Shown here piece by piece: positions 62,051 through 64,000 of a stretch of 64,000 nucleotides of DNA. Location: contig CBDCEX010000009.1 of assembly GCA_965216025.1 (NCBI GenBank), forward strand, positions 62,001 to 126,000, in the 5' to 3' direction. The translations under genes and the position numbers were made by a program. Positions within the stretch are counted from its first letter, which is position 1; each line of letters begins with the position of its first letter. The DNA comes from JADFQT01 sp965216025 (GTDB lineage Bacteria > Chloroflexota > Dehalococcoidia > Lucifugimonadales > UBA3495). The notes under the pieces are model-generated. The model saw only the letters and a list, made by a program, of their open reading frames with translations. It was not told the DNA's origin and did no database searches.

Positions 62051-63808
62051 TTCTCCTTTGGTGCACGATGGATTCAGGTCAAGACCCGCATCAACCAAGG
62101 TAAGGTGGACCGGCTCCTCATCCTGACCCCCAAGAGCGCCCTCAGACAGTGGCAACAGGAGCTCCGGCACAAGTTCAACATCGACGTTCCCATCCTCGAA
62201 CGCGCCGGCAGCCAGATGGTCCTCATCCAGCCGGACGGCTCGGAGGAGCCAGCCCCCGACCCACCATGGGACACACCCTACTGCCTGATCTCCTACCACT
62301 GGCTGCGCCGGAACCGGCAGGCATTCCTGGCCAGCGACCCCCATTACGACACGGTAATCGTCGACGAAGCCCACCACGCCCGGTTCCAGGACGTGAACGA
62401 CCCGCAGAGGCGCCGTCCCAACCAGTTCCTTACCCTACTACGGGAAGTCTCCAGGAGGACCAGGGACCTGATCCTGCTGACCGCCACCCCAATGCAGATC
62501 AGCGAAACCGAACTGTGGGCGCTGCTCAACCTGCTGGAACCCCAGGGGTGGAATGAGGCCCAGTTCAGCATCTTCTACGATGAGTCCATCGAGTTGAACC
62601 CGGGGCACTGGCGAGTCCTGCGAGACCTGTACCGGGAGAAAGCCCACATGCCGGAGCAGTTGAGGGACCGCATGGAGCGCCTGATCTGGCATGAAAACGA
62701 GATGTTCGTTGGAGCCCAGCTGGACAAACAGACCATGCAGGCCAGCGCCGCCCTGATGCGGAGCAACGCCCCTCCAAAACGGAACATGTCCCGTCACACC
62801 CGCGGTCTCCTCAAGCGGTACCAGGACGCCGGCCTGATCACCATGACCATCCCAGAGAGGAAGGTCGAGGATGAGTCCATCACGATGAGTCCGGAGGAGC
62901 GGGAACTGTACGACGACATCAACGGGCTGGTGAACGAGTGCTACGGGAACAACCCGGCCCTCAACCAGACCGCGGTGGGCTTCATCATGACCGTCTACCG
63001 GAAGCGCCTGGGATCGTCGGCCCACTCCTACGCCTGTTCCATCCAGAACCACCTGGACCGGCGGGAGGAAAACGAAGAGGAATGGGAACTGAGATGTCCA
63101 GGTGCGGTATCGTGCCGGACGCGGATAGCTCCCCTTCGCGGATGGCCGGAAGATTCCTTGCTGCCCGACGGGTTTGCGGCGTACGCCCGGATTTTCCACC
63201 CGGCCTACCTGAATAAAGATGAGGAGAGGCCGGTACAGTGGTCTACGGTGGCCTCGTGGACGGGACGGGCCGTCCATCCGCTGATGCAGTTCGAACGTAT
63301 CGCAGATCTGAGTGAGGATCCTCACGACATGTACAAGGACCCGCCGTGGGGTTCCCATCCCCGGATAGGGTCCGTCCCCGAAAGGGAGTGTCGCACCCTG
63401 GTCGAAGTGCTCAGGAGCTTCACTTCAACCCCAGGCAACTGCTTCTTCTGCCTATGGGAAGGTTACGGGAACATCGACACTCGACTTTACAAGGCGAGTT
63501 CTCGGGTGAGAGCTCCGGGGCGGGACTACCTGCTATTCCGCGGGCCTATCGATGCCATCATGACATTCATTACAAGGGATGGGCCTTTCTGGGGGCATTC
63601 GCCGAGCATCTGGTGGCCGGAGGACAGGGCGTGGTGTGTAGCAACGGACATCGACCTGTTCGACACCTATGTTGGTGGGAGCGAAGAGTGCATCGAGGCG
63701 GTCCTAAGCAACCCGGACCTGGAGGCGTTACTTACAACTCTAGACGCTCGACTTGATCTAGGTGGAGACACCATCAATGCCAAGGACGTGTCCGGAGGTT
63801 GTGGCTAG
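62051..63808 (+). pseudogene. SNF2-like helicase fragment fused to an unrelated protein
   Basis: The frame is open from 62051. VKTRINQGKVDRLLILTPKS and VIVDEAHHARFQD (DEAH box), then LILLTATPMQISETELWALL, are helicase motifs Ia to III of the SNF2/RapA type. The Walker A region that should lie upstream and the whole second RecA lobe are absent. Around residue 350 the protein turns into a different one: LLPDGFAAYARIFHPAYLNK, GRAVHPLMQFERIA, NCFFCLWEGYGNID and WWPEDRAWCVATDIDLFDTY. This is a stand-alone conserved protein of unknown function in other bacteria. The fusion is therefore likely a deletion product joining two gene pieces. Codon style of the helicase part resembles the restriction cassette at 33-39 kb. 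Confidence 0.7.
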
Positions 63809-63839
63809 GGACTAGACTACACGAGGCCGTAGGAGTGTA

Positions 63840-64000
63840 CTGATAATTACCGTCATATCGGCGTGGACGGCCCATCTATTGGCCTGGGCAGCCAGTATCT
63901 GGCTGGTGTTCGGGCCAGCGTACCAAGGTGTGTCGGTAACGATCGAGGGGACCACACGGGTCAGCGCTACCTTCATCGAGACAAACGGTCTGCACGTTAT
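63840..64000 (+). CDS. Partial membrane or secreted protein at the right edge
   Basis: After AGGAG at 63831-63835 an open frame runs to the window end: a hydrophobic N-terminus (ITVISAWTAHLLAWAASIWL) followed by beta-like sequence (YQGVSVTIEGTTRVSATFIE). The start codon is unclear (CTG 63840 or a following rare start). Only 53 codons are visible. Confidence 0.4.
   Translation, partial: MIITVISAWTAHLLAWAASIWLVFGPAYQGVSVTIEGTTRVSATFIETNGLHV

Noticed and set aside
1..64000. tRNA, rRNA or a replication origin in the window
   Set aside because: Scanning by eye for rRNA blocks, T-loop GTTCRA contexts and DnaA-box clusters gave nothing convincing; a covariance-model scan would be needed to exclude tRNAs.

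Overview
This window looks like accessory DNA from a GC-rich bacterium, most plausibly a Chloroflexota (Dehalococcoidia or SAR202-like) lineage. That placement is inferred from the mix of gene types: family III CoA-transferases with a crotonase and an MFS carrier, AAA-ATPase/TPR/LuxR regulators, collagen-like lipoproteins, small SWIM and zinc-ribbon proteins, and at least two gene starts that look leaderless. No rRNA or tRNA gene was seen, so it cannot be confirmed from the window.

Layout. 0-8 kb: end of an amidohydrolase behind a rhodanese fragment, then insertion sequences (IS1182, IS701), two MITEs, a collagen-like beta-helix secreted protein, and an ORF-less group II intron sitting directly behind the terminator of a truncated LuxR-type regulator. 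8-10.2 kb: an ISAs1 remnant cut by an IS66-type element. 10.2-20.9 kb: a complete type I-E CRISPR-Cas locus (cas3, cse1, cse2, cas7e, cas5e, cas6e, cas1e, cas2e) with a divergent DEDDh exonuclease, a toxin-antitoxin pair between cas3 and cse1 whose toxin is frameshifted, and a short array whose spacers have mostly collapsed. 20.9-32 kb: an IS630, then small accessory genes (SWIM protein, HTH protein with a likely operator, zinc-ribbon peptide), lipoproteins and a 3.6 kb Calx-beta/fibronectin gene. 32-39.6 kb: a restriction-modification cassette (type III-like Res helicase-nuclease, an unknown middle gene, and a beta-class adenine methyltransferase), preceded by an IS1380/defence chimera. 39.6-42.9 kb: nested IS607, ISAs1 and MITE insertions. 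43-51.2 kb: two converging broken AAA/TPR/LuxR regulators flanking a small Cys-Cys-Cys-tailed peptide, a ribbon-helix-helix protein and a collagen-like lipoprotein. 51.4-59 kb: two IS1380 copies flanking a crotonase and two adjacent CoA-transferases. 59-64 kb: an MFS transporter, gene remnants, small membrane proteins, and a helicase fragment fused to an unrelated protein.

How it works together. The coherent units are (1) the CRISPR-Cas operon, with all effector and adaptation genes open and translationally coupled; (2) the restriction-modification cassette; and (3) the CoA-transferase, crotonase and MFS genes, probably uptake and CoA activation of an organic acid. Around these the DNA is heavily decayed. 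Transposases, regulators, a DinB-like gene, TnpB and a toxin carry single-base frameshifts or nonsense codons, and at least five different IS or MITE families have inserted into or beside each other. Frameshifts were inferred by reading adjacent frames, so an alternative to decay in some cases is assembly indel error.
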